From: Bifidobacterium breve
GTDB taxonomy: Bacteria > Actinomycetota > Actinomycetes > Nanopelagicales > Nanopelagicaceae
Direction of reading: 5' to 3'
DNA length: 64,000 nt
Assembly: GCA_945876865.1 (NCBI GenBank)
Contig: CAMCPZ010000003.1
Coordinates: 1 to 64,000 of the forward strand
In this document: positions 35,994 through 43,718 of the stretch, one piece after another
How the letters are laid out: every line of letters starts with the position of its first letter
Position numbering within the stretch: position 1 is the stretch's first letter
Position numbers and translations under genes: made by a program
The notes under the pieces: generated by a model
What the model was told of the DNA's origin: nothing
Database searches by the model: none
What the model saw: only the letters and a program-made list of their open reading frames with translations

Positions 35994-37363
35994 TTTAAAG
36001 ATTGAACGTATCCAGTTCCGTTTCGTTTTGCTTCATACATCGCTGCATCAGCACGTTTAAGTAGATCCTCCTTTGTCGTTGTTGGCCCTTCGGTTGTAAC
36101 ACTTCCGATACTTACCCCAACTTTTACATCACCAACTGAAAGCGTGAATGGATAGGTGCAAGTTGCCCGAAGTGCAAGCGCCACATCATTTCCGATATTA
36201 CGTTTACCATAAACAACTACGCCAAATTCATCGCCACCAAGTCTGGCGATCAACACATCATTTGGCAGCACTCGATTAAATCTTAAAGTGATCTGTTTCA
36301 ATAGTTGATCGCCAACTTCATGGCCATAGTTATCATTCACAGCTTTAAAGCCATCTAAATCCAGAAGCAACAGCGTTCCAGTTCTTCTGCGCAATAATTC
36401 AAGTTCCGCGATAAATCTTCTGCGATTCGGTAAACCAGTTAGTTCATCAGTTCGTGCATGCTCGCGATCTTCACTCACCATTTTCGCATCACGCAATGCA
36501 AGTGCCATGCGAAGGAAGGCAAGAGAAATAGTCAAGAAGGAAATTATCAGAACAAATGCGGGGAAGTAATTAGGCCGAAATGCACCAAAGGCAAGGATGC
36601 TTGAACTAATCACTAGTGCGAAAGTTGTGGCCCAGGTATTGATGTGCAGCTTTGGAATTTCAGTTTCGCCGCCATGTAGGTAAAGCGCATTAGCTATCAG
36701 CACTAGACCCAGAAGCCAGCCATCATCAGTAAGTGCGGCGAATTCATATCCAGTAGTCGCGGAAAGAAGTAGGAAGAATAAATCGGTAATTGCAAAGATT
36801 GAGATTCCCAGGAAAAGACATAAGCCACGCAGACTTCGATGCTGGAGAATGATTAGCGATAGGCAAGTCGCTACGAGAACGAGATCGCCTACCGGATAGA
36901 GAATTGATAAGAAGACTTCATAACTCTGCCCATCAAAGCGCAGTTGTGCGGGTCGCAACAAGAGACTGGAGATAACACTTGATGTTCCAAGAGCGATTAT
37001 TGCAGTATCCAATAATTCTAAGGCAGTTACTTTCTTTGTAACCGCTAGTGCTCGAATAATTCCAATAATCATCAGAGGATAGAAAGCAATATAGGTAACA
37101 TCGATAAATCTCTCTGAAATTTGAAAATCATAGAAAGAGTTCGAAGTTGAAAAAGTTGATCCAATTGCCCAGAAAAATATTGCGAAAGTTATTGCAAGTC
37201 GTGCTAGCCGATCATTTAATCTGGGAGATTTCCAGGCTATATAGGCCGCTAAGAACGCGATTAGATTGAAGATAATTAAATCGGGAACAATCGAAGGCAA
37301 TTGATTAGCCACCCGAATAATCAGGTGGCTAATCAATAAGAGAAATACTCCTACTCTCGCCAT
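35990..37363 (-). CDS. Membrane diguanylate cyclase (GGDEF)
   Basis: 457 aa. Residues about 1-290 contain roughly eight hydrophobic membrane helices with short loops. A C-terminal GGDEF domain (about 300-457) has DELTGLPNRRRF, LLLDLDGFKAVNDNYGHEVGD and the intact catalytic ARLGGDEFGVVV. The product-inhibition I-site RxxD is absent: the position nine residues before GGDEF is Pro. No EAL or HD-GYP domain is fused or nearby. Likely makes c-di-GMP in response to a membrane signal. A leaderless promoter is probable, and a 14-bp perfect inverted repeat lies within codons 10-22. The end overlaps phr by 4 bp. Confidence 0.9.
   Translation of the reverse strand: MARVGVFLLLISHLIIRVANQLPSIVPDLIIFNLIAFLAAYIAWKSPRLNDRLARLAITFAIFFWAIGSTFSTSNSFYDFQISERFIDVTYIAFYPLMIIGIIRALAVTKKVTALELLDTAIIALGTSSVISSLLLRPAQLRFDGQSYEVFLSILYPVGDLVLVATCLSLIILQHRSLRGLCLFLGISIFAITDLFFLLLSATTGYEFAALTDDGWLLGLVLIANALYLHGGETEIPKLHINTWATTFALVISSSILAFGAFRPNYFPAFVLIISFLTISLAFLRMALALRDAKMVSEDREHARTDELTGLPNRRRFIAELELLRRRTGTLLLLDLDGFKAVNDNYGHEVGDQLLKQITLRFNRVLPNDVLIARLGGDEFGVVVYGKRNIGNDVALALRATCTYPFTLSVGDVKVGVSIGSVTTEGPTTTKEDLLKRADAAMYEAKRNGTGYVQSLN
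37300..37337. repeat. 14-bp perfect inverted repeat in the 5' coding region of the GGDEF gene
   Basis: ATTGATTAGCCACC and GGTGGCTAATCAAT are separated by 10 nt, 26 nt into the diguanylate cyclase coding sequence. No T-run follows on either strand. In RNA this would be a stable hairpin very near the 5' end of a predicted leaderless transcript. Confidence 0.8.
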
Positions 37364-37369
37364 CTAGCG

Positions 37370-37375
37370 AGCGTA
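37370..37375 (-). promoter_or_regulatory. -10 element of leaderless GGDEF promoter
   Basis: TACGCT on the minus strand, 6 nt before the ATG at 37363. Confidence 0.45.
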
Positions 37376-37391
37376 GGGTAAAAAGCGAAGG

Positions 37392-37964
37392 CTATTTACA
37401 AGCGGTAGAAATGCTGGCCTTCGCAGTGGCTAAGTCATTTGCGGTCTTAGCCTTCCCATCGGTCGCTTCCTTGATTTGAGCGTCAAGTTCCACGATATTC
37501 GCAGTTGCATCTAATACGCGTTGCTTGTTGAGATCAATTCCAGCTTGGACAGTCGCAATCTGCTTTTTCTGGACCTCAGTTGGATTCTTAGGATAGGTCA
37601 GCATGTTCTTGCTCCAGGTATCAACATTCTTCTGTGCGCTTGCTATCAATCTTTCGTTAGTTGTCTTGAGTCGAGTAGCGCTGCTGATTCTGCTGTCAAA
37701 AGATGTTCCTACAGTATCTGCCAACGACTTCGCATTTAAATAGCTTTTATTTGCGTCGATACAAGGTTTCGAAACCCAGACGAGTTTCTTTGAAGTAGTT
37801 GCCGGGTTAGGGGCACATGTGTAAGAAATTTTTCCGATAGTTGCCTTTGCCTTTGCTGGCTTACAGGCTTTATACGGTGTCGCGGCAGATGCACTTGAAA
37901 CACCAAATACCGATCCAGCTAAAACTAGTAGTGCGATTGATATCGCAGAAACTCTCTTTGACAT
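37392..37964 (-). CDS. Secreted Cys-containing coiled-coil protein of unknown function
   Basis: 190 aa from the ATG at 37964, preceded by GGAGG 5 nt upstream; the track GTG is just before this site. A Sec signal peptide is clear (basic start, SAISIALLVLAGSVFGVSSASAA). The mature protein begins with a small Cys-bearing module (KACKPAKAKATIGKISYTC ... KKLVWVSKPC), then an alpha-helical, probably coiled-coil region with regular hydrophobic spacing to a final Cys. Four Cys in the mature chain could form two disulphides. I do not recognise the family. Two palindromes lie in its upstream region. Confidence 0.65.
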   Translation of the reverse strand: MSKRVSAISIALLVLAGSVFGVSSASAATPYKACKPAKAKATIGKISYTCAPNPATTSKKLVWVSKPCIDANKSYLNAKSLADTVGTSFDSRISSATRLKTTNERLIASAQKNVDTWSKNMLTYPKNPTEVQKKQIATVQAGIDLNKQRVLDATANIVELDAQIKEATDGKAKTANDLATAKASISTACK

Positions 37965-37991
37965 ATATACCTCCACGAAATTTACCCAAGA

Positions 37992-38009
37992 ACCACAAAT
38001 CTTTGTGGT
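37992..38009. repeat. 18-bp palindrome ACCACAAA-TC-TTTGTGGT
   Basis: Perfect 8-bp arms with a 2-bp centre, 28 bp upstream of the secreted protein ATG, between the promoter candidate and the start. It may be a repressor site or a 5' mRNA hairpin. Confidence 0.75.
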
Positions 38010-38029
38010 GTTGATATGGCAATTCTATC

Positions 38030-38043
38030 TTTGCAGATGCAAA
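38030..38043. repeat. 14-bp palindrome TTTGCA-GA-TGCAAA
   Basis: Perfect 6-bp arms with a 2-bp centre, just upstream of a minus-strand TAGAAT (38022-38027) that could be the -10 of the secreted protein gene. The size suits a dimeric helix-turn-helix regulator. Confidence 0.6.
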
Positions 38044-38099
38044 TTTTCGGGGAGAAGAACTATGTCTGTCAGTGAAATTGCTGTGAATATTTGATTTAT

Positions 38100-38867
38100 T
38101 TAACGTTGTCGCGCTCGGACGTTGATTCCAAGCTTTCGAACAAAGGGTCTCGGGCCAAATCTCGCAACGGTGCTCAAAATTTTATATTGCCATCCCGGGA
38201 TGCAGATCGCCTTGCCGCGCTCGGCTGCGCGCCAAGATTCGCTGACTACTCGATCAGCTTCGAGCCACATGAACTTAGGCAGGCCTGACATTTTCATCTT
38301 TCCACGTTGATGAAATTCAGTGCGAGTAAAACCAGGGCAGAGCGCTGAGATATTGATATTGGTCTTTGAAAGTTCGGTATGAAGTGATTCAGTATGAACC
38401 GTTAAATAAGACTTTGCGGCGCTGTATGTGCCACCAGCAATAAAGCTTGCAACACTTGAAACGTTGATTATCGTTCCAGAATCCCGCTCTAACATTTGTG
38501 GCAACACCGCATGCATAAGTTGCATTGGCGCTTTAGCAAGAACGTCTATCAAGTTTAGTTCGGCCTCGATGTCACTTCTTAAAAAACTATCTTTAATCCC
38601 AAAGCCAGCATTGTTAATCAAAACTTCAATTGGTTTCTTAGGATTTGATAATCGCTTCTCGACTCTTGCTAACTGAGCCGGCACCGATAAATCGGCCTGC
38701 AAGACTTCAACATCTATCTTGTATTTTCTTGATAGCGAGGCTGCTCGTTCTTGTAGCCGCTTTTTATCGCGGGCCACAAGAACTAAGTCGAAACCTTTAC
38801 TGGCAAGCAATCTAGTAAAAGATTCACCAATACCTGCGGTGGCTCCAGTTACTAGCGCAGTGCTCAT
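38100..38867 (-). CDS. Short-chain dehydrogenase/reductase
   Basis: 255 aa classical SDR (DltE/YqjQ-like). The cofactor motif is TGATAGIG at residues 8-15, with VARDKKRL favouring NADP, NNAG in LINNAGFGIKD, and the catalytic Ser-Tyr-Lys in NVSSVASFIAGGTYSAAK. A conserved CPGFTRTEFH loop is present. Substrate unknown. It starts 4 nt after the saccharopine dehydrogenase family gene and is likely co-transcribed. Confidence 0.88.
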   Translation of the reverse strand: MSTALVTGATAGIGESFTRLLASKGFDLVLVARDKKRLQERAASLSRKYKIDVEVLQADLSVPAQLARVEKRLSNPKKPIEVLINNAGFGIKDSFLRSDIEAELNLIDVLAKAPMQLMHAVLPQMLERDSGTIINVSSVASFIAGGTYSAAKSYLTVHTESLHTELSKTNINISALCPGFTRTEFHQRGKMKMSGLPKFMWLEADRVVSESWRAAERGKAICIPGWQYKILSTVARFGPRPFVRKLGINVRARQR

Positions 38868-38871
38868 TTAG

Positions 38872-40101
38872 TTACTTTACTATCCCAGCTGTTGATTCAT
38901 CGCGGATGTGCCAAGAAGTTCCATACTCTTCAAGTTTTGCAAGGAATGGTTTTGGATCAAACCACTCAGGACCATTTACTCCAGGCTCTGGCTTCCAGAT
39001 ACCTTCGTGAATAAGTTCCATCGCGATAACTGGATTAATTGCGGTCTGCCATACGACAGCCTGATCACCGTAATTCTCCATGGACCAGGCGTTATCAACT
39101 ACGTTGTAGAGGTAAACCGCTTTTGGTTCGCCGTTTTTATCCAAACCTTTAACAAGTGAACCAGCACAAGTCTTACCAGTCATTCGTGAACCAAGCGTTG
39201 CTGGATCAGGAAGCGAAGCAGCCAAGAGATCACGTGGTGAAACTTGAATGCCTTGAACATCAACAGTTTCAGTGCGATCCATACCAAGCATATGAATGGT
39301 TTTTAGGATTGAAATAAACTGCGCACCAAGACCATATTTGAAGTTAACTTTCTTAGCTTCAATCTTCTGCGGAATTAATACAACCTCCTCGTGTTCAACA
39401 TTTACACATTCGACCGGCCCGATTCCATCAGGGAAATCAAAGATCTCTAGTTCTGAGAATGGTTCGGTTGTATACCAACCACGGCCATCTTCCCAAACAA
39501 GCGGTGGATTTAAACACTCTTCGATTGTTGTCCAAATTGAGAATGACGGTGCAAATTCTGAACCAGCAACAACTAAATTGGATCCATCTAGAACAGTTAT
39601 CGAATCGATACGTGAGAACAATTCATCGCTTGCATACTTTGCGAAGACATCACTTAGACCAGGTTCAACGCCCATTCCAATCAAGGCGTAAATTCCGCGT
39701 TCGCTCCAATTCCAGTCACGTGCAAATTGTTCATCGCCACATTTCACGCCGGTTTCGGTATATGGATAATGCGGATGTGGCCTAGATAGCGACATCGCCA
39801 TATCTAAATAATTCTTATTTTCGATTTCGCAGGCAAGAAATATAGGCATCACAAAACGTGGATCAACTGCGTTGATGACAATATCTGGGTTTGCTTTGCG
39901 AATTAACTCGCGGATATCTTCGAGTTCTGCTGCATTTACTTGTGCGGCGGAGAAGCGGGGATCCTTCAAGCGATTTACGGCATCTTCAGCGCGAGATAAA
40001 TTGCGATCTGCGATTACTAGTTCTGTAATGAATGAACGACGTGAGGCAATATTAGCTATTGCTCGACCAACTCCACCGGCGCCTAAAACTAGGGCCTTCA
40101 T
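38872..40101 (-). CDS. Saccharopine dehydrogenase family protein
   Basis: 409 aa from the ATG at 40101 (GGAG upstream); the track TTG at 40116 adds five residues. The N-terminal NAD(P)-binding fold is KALVLGAGGVGRAIANI, with ADRNLSRAEDAV and NPDIVINAVDPRFV. The C-terminal saccharopine dehydrogenase domain has YLDMAMSL, IGMGVEPGLSDVFAKYA and the ligand region DNAWSMENYGDQAVVWQTA. The family includes lysine-pathway enzymes and carboxy(nor)spermidine dehydrogenases; which reaction applies is unknown. First gene of an operon with the SDR. Confidence 0.85.
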   Translation of the reverse strand: MKALVLGAGGVGRAIANIASRRSFITELVIADRNLSRAEDAVNRLKDPRFSAAQVNAAELEDIRELIRKANPDIVINAVDPRFVMPIFLACEIENKNYLDMAMSLSRPHPHYPYTETGVKCGDEQFARDWNWSERGIYALIGMGVEPGLSDVFAKYASDELFSRIDSITVLDGSNLVVAGSEFAPSFSIWTTIEECLNPPLVWEDGRGWYTTEPFSELEIFDFPDGIGPVECVNVEHEEVVLIPQKIEAKKVNFKYGLGAQFISILKTIHMLGMDRTETVDVQGIQVSPRDLLAASLPDPATLGSRMTGKTCAGSLVKGLDKNGEPKAVYLYNVVDNAWSMENYGDQAVVWQTAINPVIAMELIHEGIWKPEPGVNGPEWFDPKPFLAKLEEYGTSWHIRDESTAGIVK

Positions 40102-40238
40102 TAAAACCAACTCCAAACGAGTATTTTTCTATTTCCTTGAGCCTAGCCCAGCACATTAGAGATGGGCAAATCACAATAAAATTAAGTAAACTAACTTTCG
40201 ATAAAAGTCCAACAAATTTATTTAAAAGTTTAAATCAG

Positions 40239-40314
40239 GTCCTAGTAGCTCAGTGGATAGAGCAACCGCCTCCTAAGCGGTAGGTCGCAGGTTCAACTCC
40301 CGCCTAGGACACCA
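40239..40314 (+). tRNA. tRNA-Arg (CCT)
   Basis: 76 nt cloverleaf: acceptor GTCCTAG/CTAGGAC, D stem GCTC/GAGC, anticodon stem ACCGC/GCGGT around CTCCTAA (anticodon CCT, reads AGG), T loop TTCAACT. The T stem GCAGG/CCCGC has an A-C mismatch at its middle pair. Discriminator A and encoded CCA. Confidence 0.95.
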
Positions 40315-40322
40315 GCTAATTT

Positions 40323-41159
40323 CTAATTATGAAAAACAACTGTTTTATCGCCAACGATAAAGATTCTATCTTCGGCAAAATCACGAACCGCGCGGGATAA
40401 GACTCGGCGTTCGATATCGCGACCAGTTGCAATTAAATCTTCAGGTGTTGAGGCATGTGTTACATGGGCAACATCTTGATCAATAATTGGACCCTCATCT
40501 AAATCAGGTGTTACAAAGTGAGCAGTGGCGCCAATGATTTTTACACCACGTGCATGTGCTTGGTGATAAGGCTTTGCACCTTTAAATCCTGGCAGGAATG
40601 AATGGTGGATGTTGATGATTCGACCAAACATTTTTCCGCAGAACTCTTTAGTCAGAATCTGCATATAACGAGCAAGAACTACGAGATCAATTTCAAGTTC
40701 AGTTACCAATTTAGAGATTTCGGCTTCAGCTGCTGACTTGTCTAATGTGCTCTGGTCAATAAATTTAATTCCGTGGGATTCCACGAGAACCTTTAAATCG
40801 CTGTGATTAGAGACCACTGCAGGAATTTCAATCGGAAGCTCACCAAGCTCTTGCAGATAAAGCAGATCGCGAAGACAGTGCGACTCTTTAGTTACAAGAA
40901 TGATGGCTCGCTTCTGCTTAGCAGCTGAACGCAGAGATAGCTTTGGCTTAAATTGGCCGAGCCCGCCCTCTAAAATTTCGCGCACCTTTGCTAAATCCAG
41001 GTCGCTCTCAAAGCGTGTTCGCATAACAAAATCTTGAGTAGTTGGATCTGTAAATTGTTGATTCTCAATTATGTTTCCACGCGCAGCAAGAACCGCAGTT
41101 GTCATCGCATGCACGATGCCAGGCTGGTCTTTGCACTGCAGGGTGACTATCAAATCCAT
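40323..41159 (-). CDS. purU: Formyltetrahydrofolate deformylase
   Basis: 278 aa. The N-terminal ACT domain (about 1-80; LIVTLQCKDQPGIVHAMTTAV) senses metabolites. The C-terminal formyltransferase-like domain (about 85-278) has VVLARYMQILTKEFC and NIHHSFLPGFKGAKPYHQAHARGVKIIGATAHFVTPDLDEGPIIDQD with the catalytic Asn, His and Asp. It releases formate from 10-formyl-THF, balancing the one-carbon pool. MTHFS, another folate enzyme, is at 47288. It starts 9 bp downstream of the MMPL gene stop. Confidence 0.95.
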   Translation of the reverse strand: MDLIVTLQCKDQPGIVHAMTTAVLAARGNIIENQQFTDPTTQDFVMRTRFESDLDLAKVREILEGGLGQFKPKLSLRSAAKQKRAIILVTKESHCLRDLLYLQELGELPIEIPAVVSNHSDLKVLVESHGIKFIDQSTLDKSAAEAEISKLVTELEIDLVVLARYMQILTKEFCGKMFGRIINIHHSFLPGFKGAKPYHQAHARGVKIIGATAHFVTPDLDEGPIIDQDVAHVTHASTPEDLIATGRDIERRVLSRAVRDFAEDRIFIVGDKTVVFHN

Positions 41160-41168
41160 TGCAGAAGT

Positions 41169-43268
41169 TTAATGGCTAATTGTGAATCTCTTTAACGCTT
41201 TTGGCGCCCACCAGTTACGTTCTCCAAATAAGCGCATGAGTGCTGGAACAAGCAGGGCTCGAACCAAGGTTGCATCGAGAAGAATCGCGAATGCCACACC
41301 AAATCCCATGGCCTTAATTGATGTAACGCCACTGGTCATGAAGATCGCAAAGACCGTTGAAAGGATAACTGCGGCAGCTGTGATTATTCGGGCAGATTTT
41401 TGGAGTCCAAGTGCAACGGATTCAACATTTGAATGGCCGGCATCGTGCTCCTCTTTAATCCGAGATAGCAGGAATACTTCGTAATCCATTGATAAACCAA
41501 AGGCTACAACCGCAATCAAAATAACAATTGAGGTATCGATGCTTCCGGTATTGGTAAATGAACCGACTAGCCAGGTGAAATTATCACCGATAAAGATCCA
41601 GGTCATTGCACCCAAAGTTGCAGATAGCGAGAGCAGGTTAAGGATTACAGCCTTGATCGGCAAAATTATTGAACCAGTAAACATGAACAAGAGAATAAGT
41701 GTGCCAATTGCAATCCAACCAAGTGCGAGTGGTAAATTCTTAGCAATACCAATCTGGCTATCTGCATAATCAGCGGCAACTCCACCAACTAAGGTGCCTT
41801 CCGGAACATTCAGTGCACGAATTTCAGTAATCATCTTCTCGGCTGCGGGAGAGCGCGCGCCCATGCTGTGAATTGCAGCGATTCGAATATCAGTGCCAAC
41901 TGTTTCGGGTGCACCAATATTTATCACACCTGGAACATTTGCGAGTTCGCTTACAAAGCTATTTATTGCAACTAGCTTTGAAGTTCCATTTGGAATAACT
42001 ATTTCAATTGGATTTGCTTGTTCGCCAGGGAATTTATCTAAACCAACTTGAGCTGCGATGGCTGCTTTGTCAGAGGCAGGTAGAACGCGGGTGTCAACTT
42101 GCGAGAAGACAATATCTTTTATTGGCGAAGCCAGAGTTCCGAGAATTAAAAGCGAGAGAAATACAACTGCTACTGGTCGCTTCATTACAAAACGAGCAGT
42201 GTGTGCCCAACGGCCATCTTCCTTAGGAGTTATTGCACTCTTGCGCACAACGAATTTATCAATCTTTGTTCCAAGTAGCGCCAATATTGCTGGCAGTGGA
42301 ACAAGCGCACCAAGAATTGCAACTGCTACTACTGCAACTCCACCATAACCAAATGATTTCAAGAACATTTGTGGGAAGAACATTAGCGATGCCAGGCTGA
42401 TCATTACTGTGATGCCTGAGAAGAAAACAGTTCGACCCGCAGTTTTTACGGTCTGTACAACTGATTCTTCGACGCTCTTCCCAGAATGAAGTTCTTCGCG
42501 GAAGCGATTAACTATCAATAGCGAGTAGTCGATACCAAGTCCCATGCCTAGCCCCGTTATCAAGTTAAGGGCGAAGATACTTACGCCCGTAGCAAGGCTA
42601 ATTAGATAGAGAATTACAAAGGCACCGAGAATTGCACTTATCGCAACAACGACGGGCATTGCAGATGCAATCAGACCACCAAAAACAAAGAGTAGAAAGA
42701 GAAAGGTAAGTGGGATTGAAATAGCTTCAGCGAACTTTAAATCACTTGAGATTCTTTCATTTATCGCATTGTTGAAAGTAGAGAAGCCACCAACATAAAT
42801 TCTTAGGTTTCCAACTTCACCATCATATTTCTTCTGCAGTTCAGACGCTAATTTATCTAAGCTAGTTAGATCCGCTTCTGTGCCATAAATGAACAGATAA
42901 GCAGAATTTCCATCCTCGCTGGCCAACTGTTTAGCACCGCCAGCGCTCCAGTATGAGAGTGTGCTTGCAACACCTGGGCGATTGCGCAGTTCGGCTTCAA
43001 TCGGTGCAACTTCTGCAGCTACTGCTGGATCTGCAACGCTCTTACCAGCATCAATTATGAAGATGATTGCGGGATCTTTTACCTTAAAAGTATCGGTTAA
43101 ATAAGTCGCAGCTTTCGAGGAATCACTGTTGGGATCTGAATAGCCGCCACCTTCAAGGCGTGCAAACACAAGAGAACCGATTACTCCCGCAGCGATAGTG
43201 GCAACAATAAATCCCGCCAACACAGCCTTGCGGCGCCTGAATAATGTGCGACCCAACTTCTCAAACAT
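41169..43268 (-). CDS. MMPL/RND family membrane transporter
   Basis: 699 aa from the ATG at 43268 (GAAGGAATAGAAG upstream); the track start adds 21 residues before MFEKLGRTLFRRR. Two symmetric halves, each with one helix, a large extracytoplasmic domain and five further helices. MMPL signatures are LGMGLGIDYSLLIVNRFREEL in the first half and AFGLSMDYEVFLLSRIKEEHD in the second, which carry the proton-relay Asp residues. Actinobacterial members export lipids or act as drug and solute exporters. Cargo unknown. Probable operon with purU downstream. Confidence 0.92.
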   Translation of the reverse strand: MFEKLGRTLFRRRKAVLAGFIVATIAAGVIGSLVFARLEGGGYSDPNSDSSKAATYLTDTFKVKDPAIIFIIDAGKSVADPAVAAEVAPIEAELRNRPGVASTLSYWSAGGAKQLASEDGNSAYLFIYGTEADLTSLDKLASELQKKYDGEVGNLRIYVGGFSTFNNAINERISSDLKFAEAISIPLTFLFLLFVFGGLIASAMPVVVAISAILGAFVILYLISLATGVSIFALNLITGLGMGLGIDYSLLIVNRFREELHSGKSVEESVVQTVKTAGRTVFFSGITVMISLASLMFFPQMFLKSFGYGGVAVVAVAILGALVPLPAILALLGTKIDKFVVRKSAITPKEDGRWAHTARFVMKRPVAVVFLSLLILGTLASPIKDIVFSQVDTRVLPASDKAAIAAQVGLDKFPGEQANPIEIVIPNGTSKLVAINSFVSELANVPGVINIGAPETVGTDIRIAAIHSMGARSPAAEKMITEIRALNVPEGTLVGGVAADYADSQIGIAKNLPLALGWIAIGTLILLFMFTGSIILPIKAVILNLLSLSATLGAMTWIFIGDNFTWLVGSFTNTGSIDTSIVILIAVVAFGLSMDYEVFLLSRIKEEHDAGHSNVESVALGLQKSARIITAAAVILSTVFAIFMTSGVTSIKAMGFGVAFAILLDATLVRALLVPALMRLFGERNWWAPKALKRFTISH

Positions 43269-43294
43269 GACTTCTATTCCTTCTATTAGTTGAT

Positions 43295-43300
43295 TAGTAT
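43295..43300 (+). promoter_or_regulatory. -10 element of a leaderless 38-aa gene
   Basis: TAGTAT, 6 nt (ttagat), ATG at 43307. This is the same geometry as the DUF3263 and DUF3027 promoters. Confidence 0.55.
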
Positions 43301-43306
43301 TTAGAT

Positions 43307-43423
43307 ATGAGCGATCCGAATATTTTGCCAAAAATTACGCAAGATGAAATTGATCCTCGCGAAGATGATGATTCAAAACGCGATGCTGAAATTGAAGGTG
43401 ATCGCCCACCCCATCACGGCTAA
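43307..43423 (+). CDS. 38-aa acidic protein ending RPPHHG
   Basis: Below the ORF-track length limit. MSDPNILPKITQDEIDPRED..., 38 residues, highly acidic in the middle, ending in a GDRPPHHG motif. From memory, short actinobacterial hypothetical proteins with a TQDE start and an RPPHW-like end share this plan. It has a good leaderless promoter and fills the interval between the divergent MMPL gene and the convergent zinc-ribbon gene, overlapping the latter by 4 bp, so the whole interval is accounted for. Function unknown. Confidence 0.65.
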   Translation: MSDPNILPKITQDEIDPREDDDSKRDAEIEGDRPPHHG

Positions 43424-43656
43424 TCATTTTTTGGAGCCGGAGGTGGAGTTGGAGCCGCTGGAGTTGCTGCAGGTTTTGTAGCTCGTGAATCAGTTTTGTA
43501 AAACCCAGATCCCTTGAAAACTACTCCAACATTCGAATAAACCTTCTGCACCTCGCCTTTGCATTCTGGGCATTGGGTGAGAGCATCTTCGCTAAATGAT
43601 TGAAATGCCTCAAATTGGTGGCCGCACTCAGTGCAGGCATATTCGTAAGTAGGCAT
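43420..43656 (-). CDS. FmdB family zinc-ribbon protein
   Basis: 78 aa. The N-terminal zinc ribbon has the two CxxC knuckles in MPTYEYACTECGHQFEAFQ and TQCPECKGEVQKVY, followed by the family's GSGFYKTD motif and a Pro/Ala-rich tail. The family is widespread and thought to be regulatory; its role is unclear. A TACAAT hexamer lies 7 nt before the ATG, suggesting leaderless expression. Confidence 0.9.
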   Translation of the reverse strand: MPTYEYACTECGHQFEAFQSFSEDALTQCPECKGEVQKVYSNVGVVFKGSGFYKTDSRATKPAATPAAPTPPPAPKND

Positions 43657-43663
43657 GGTGAGT

Positions 43664-43669
43664 ATTGTA
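43664..43669 (-). promoter_or_regulatory. -10 element of leaderless FmdB promoter
   Basis: TACAAT on the minus strand, 7 nt before the FmdB ATG. Confidence 0.45.
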
Positions 43670-43718
43670 AAGAAGTGAGAGAATTACATCTAATCGAGAA
43701 GGAATTAGAGGGGTAAAA

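Noticed and set aside
38908-39785. Plus-strand ORFs opposite the saccharopine dehydrogenase family gene
   Set aside because: No domain or promoter support, and the opposite strand has an intact conserved gene.
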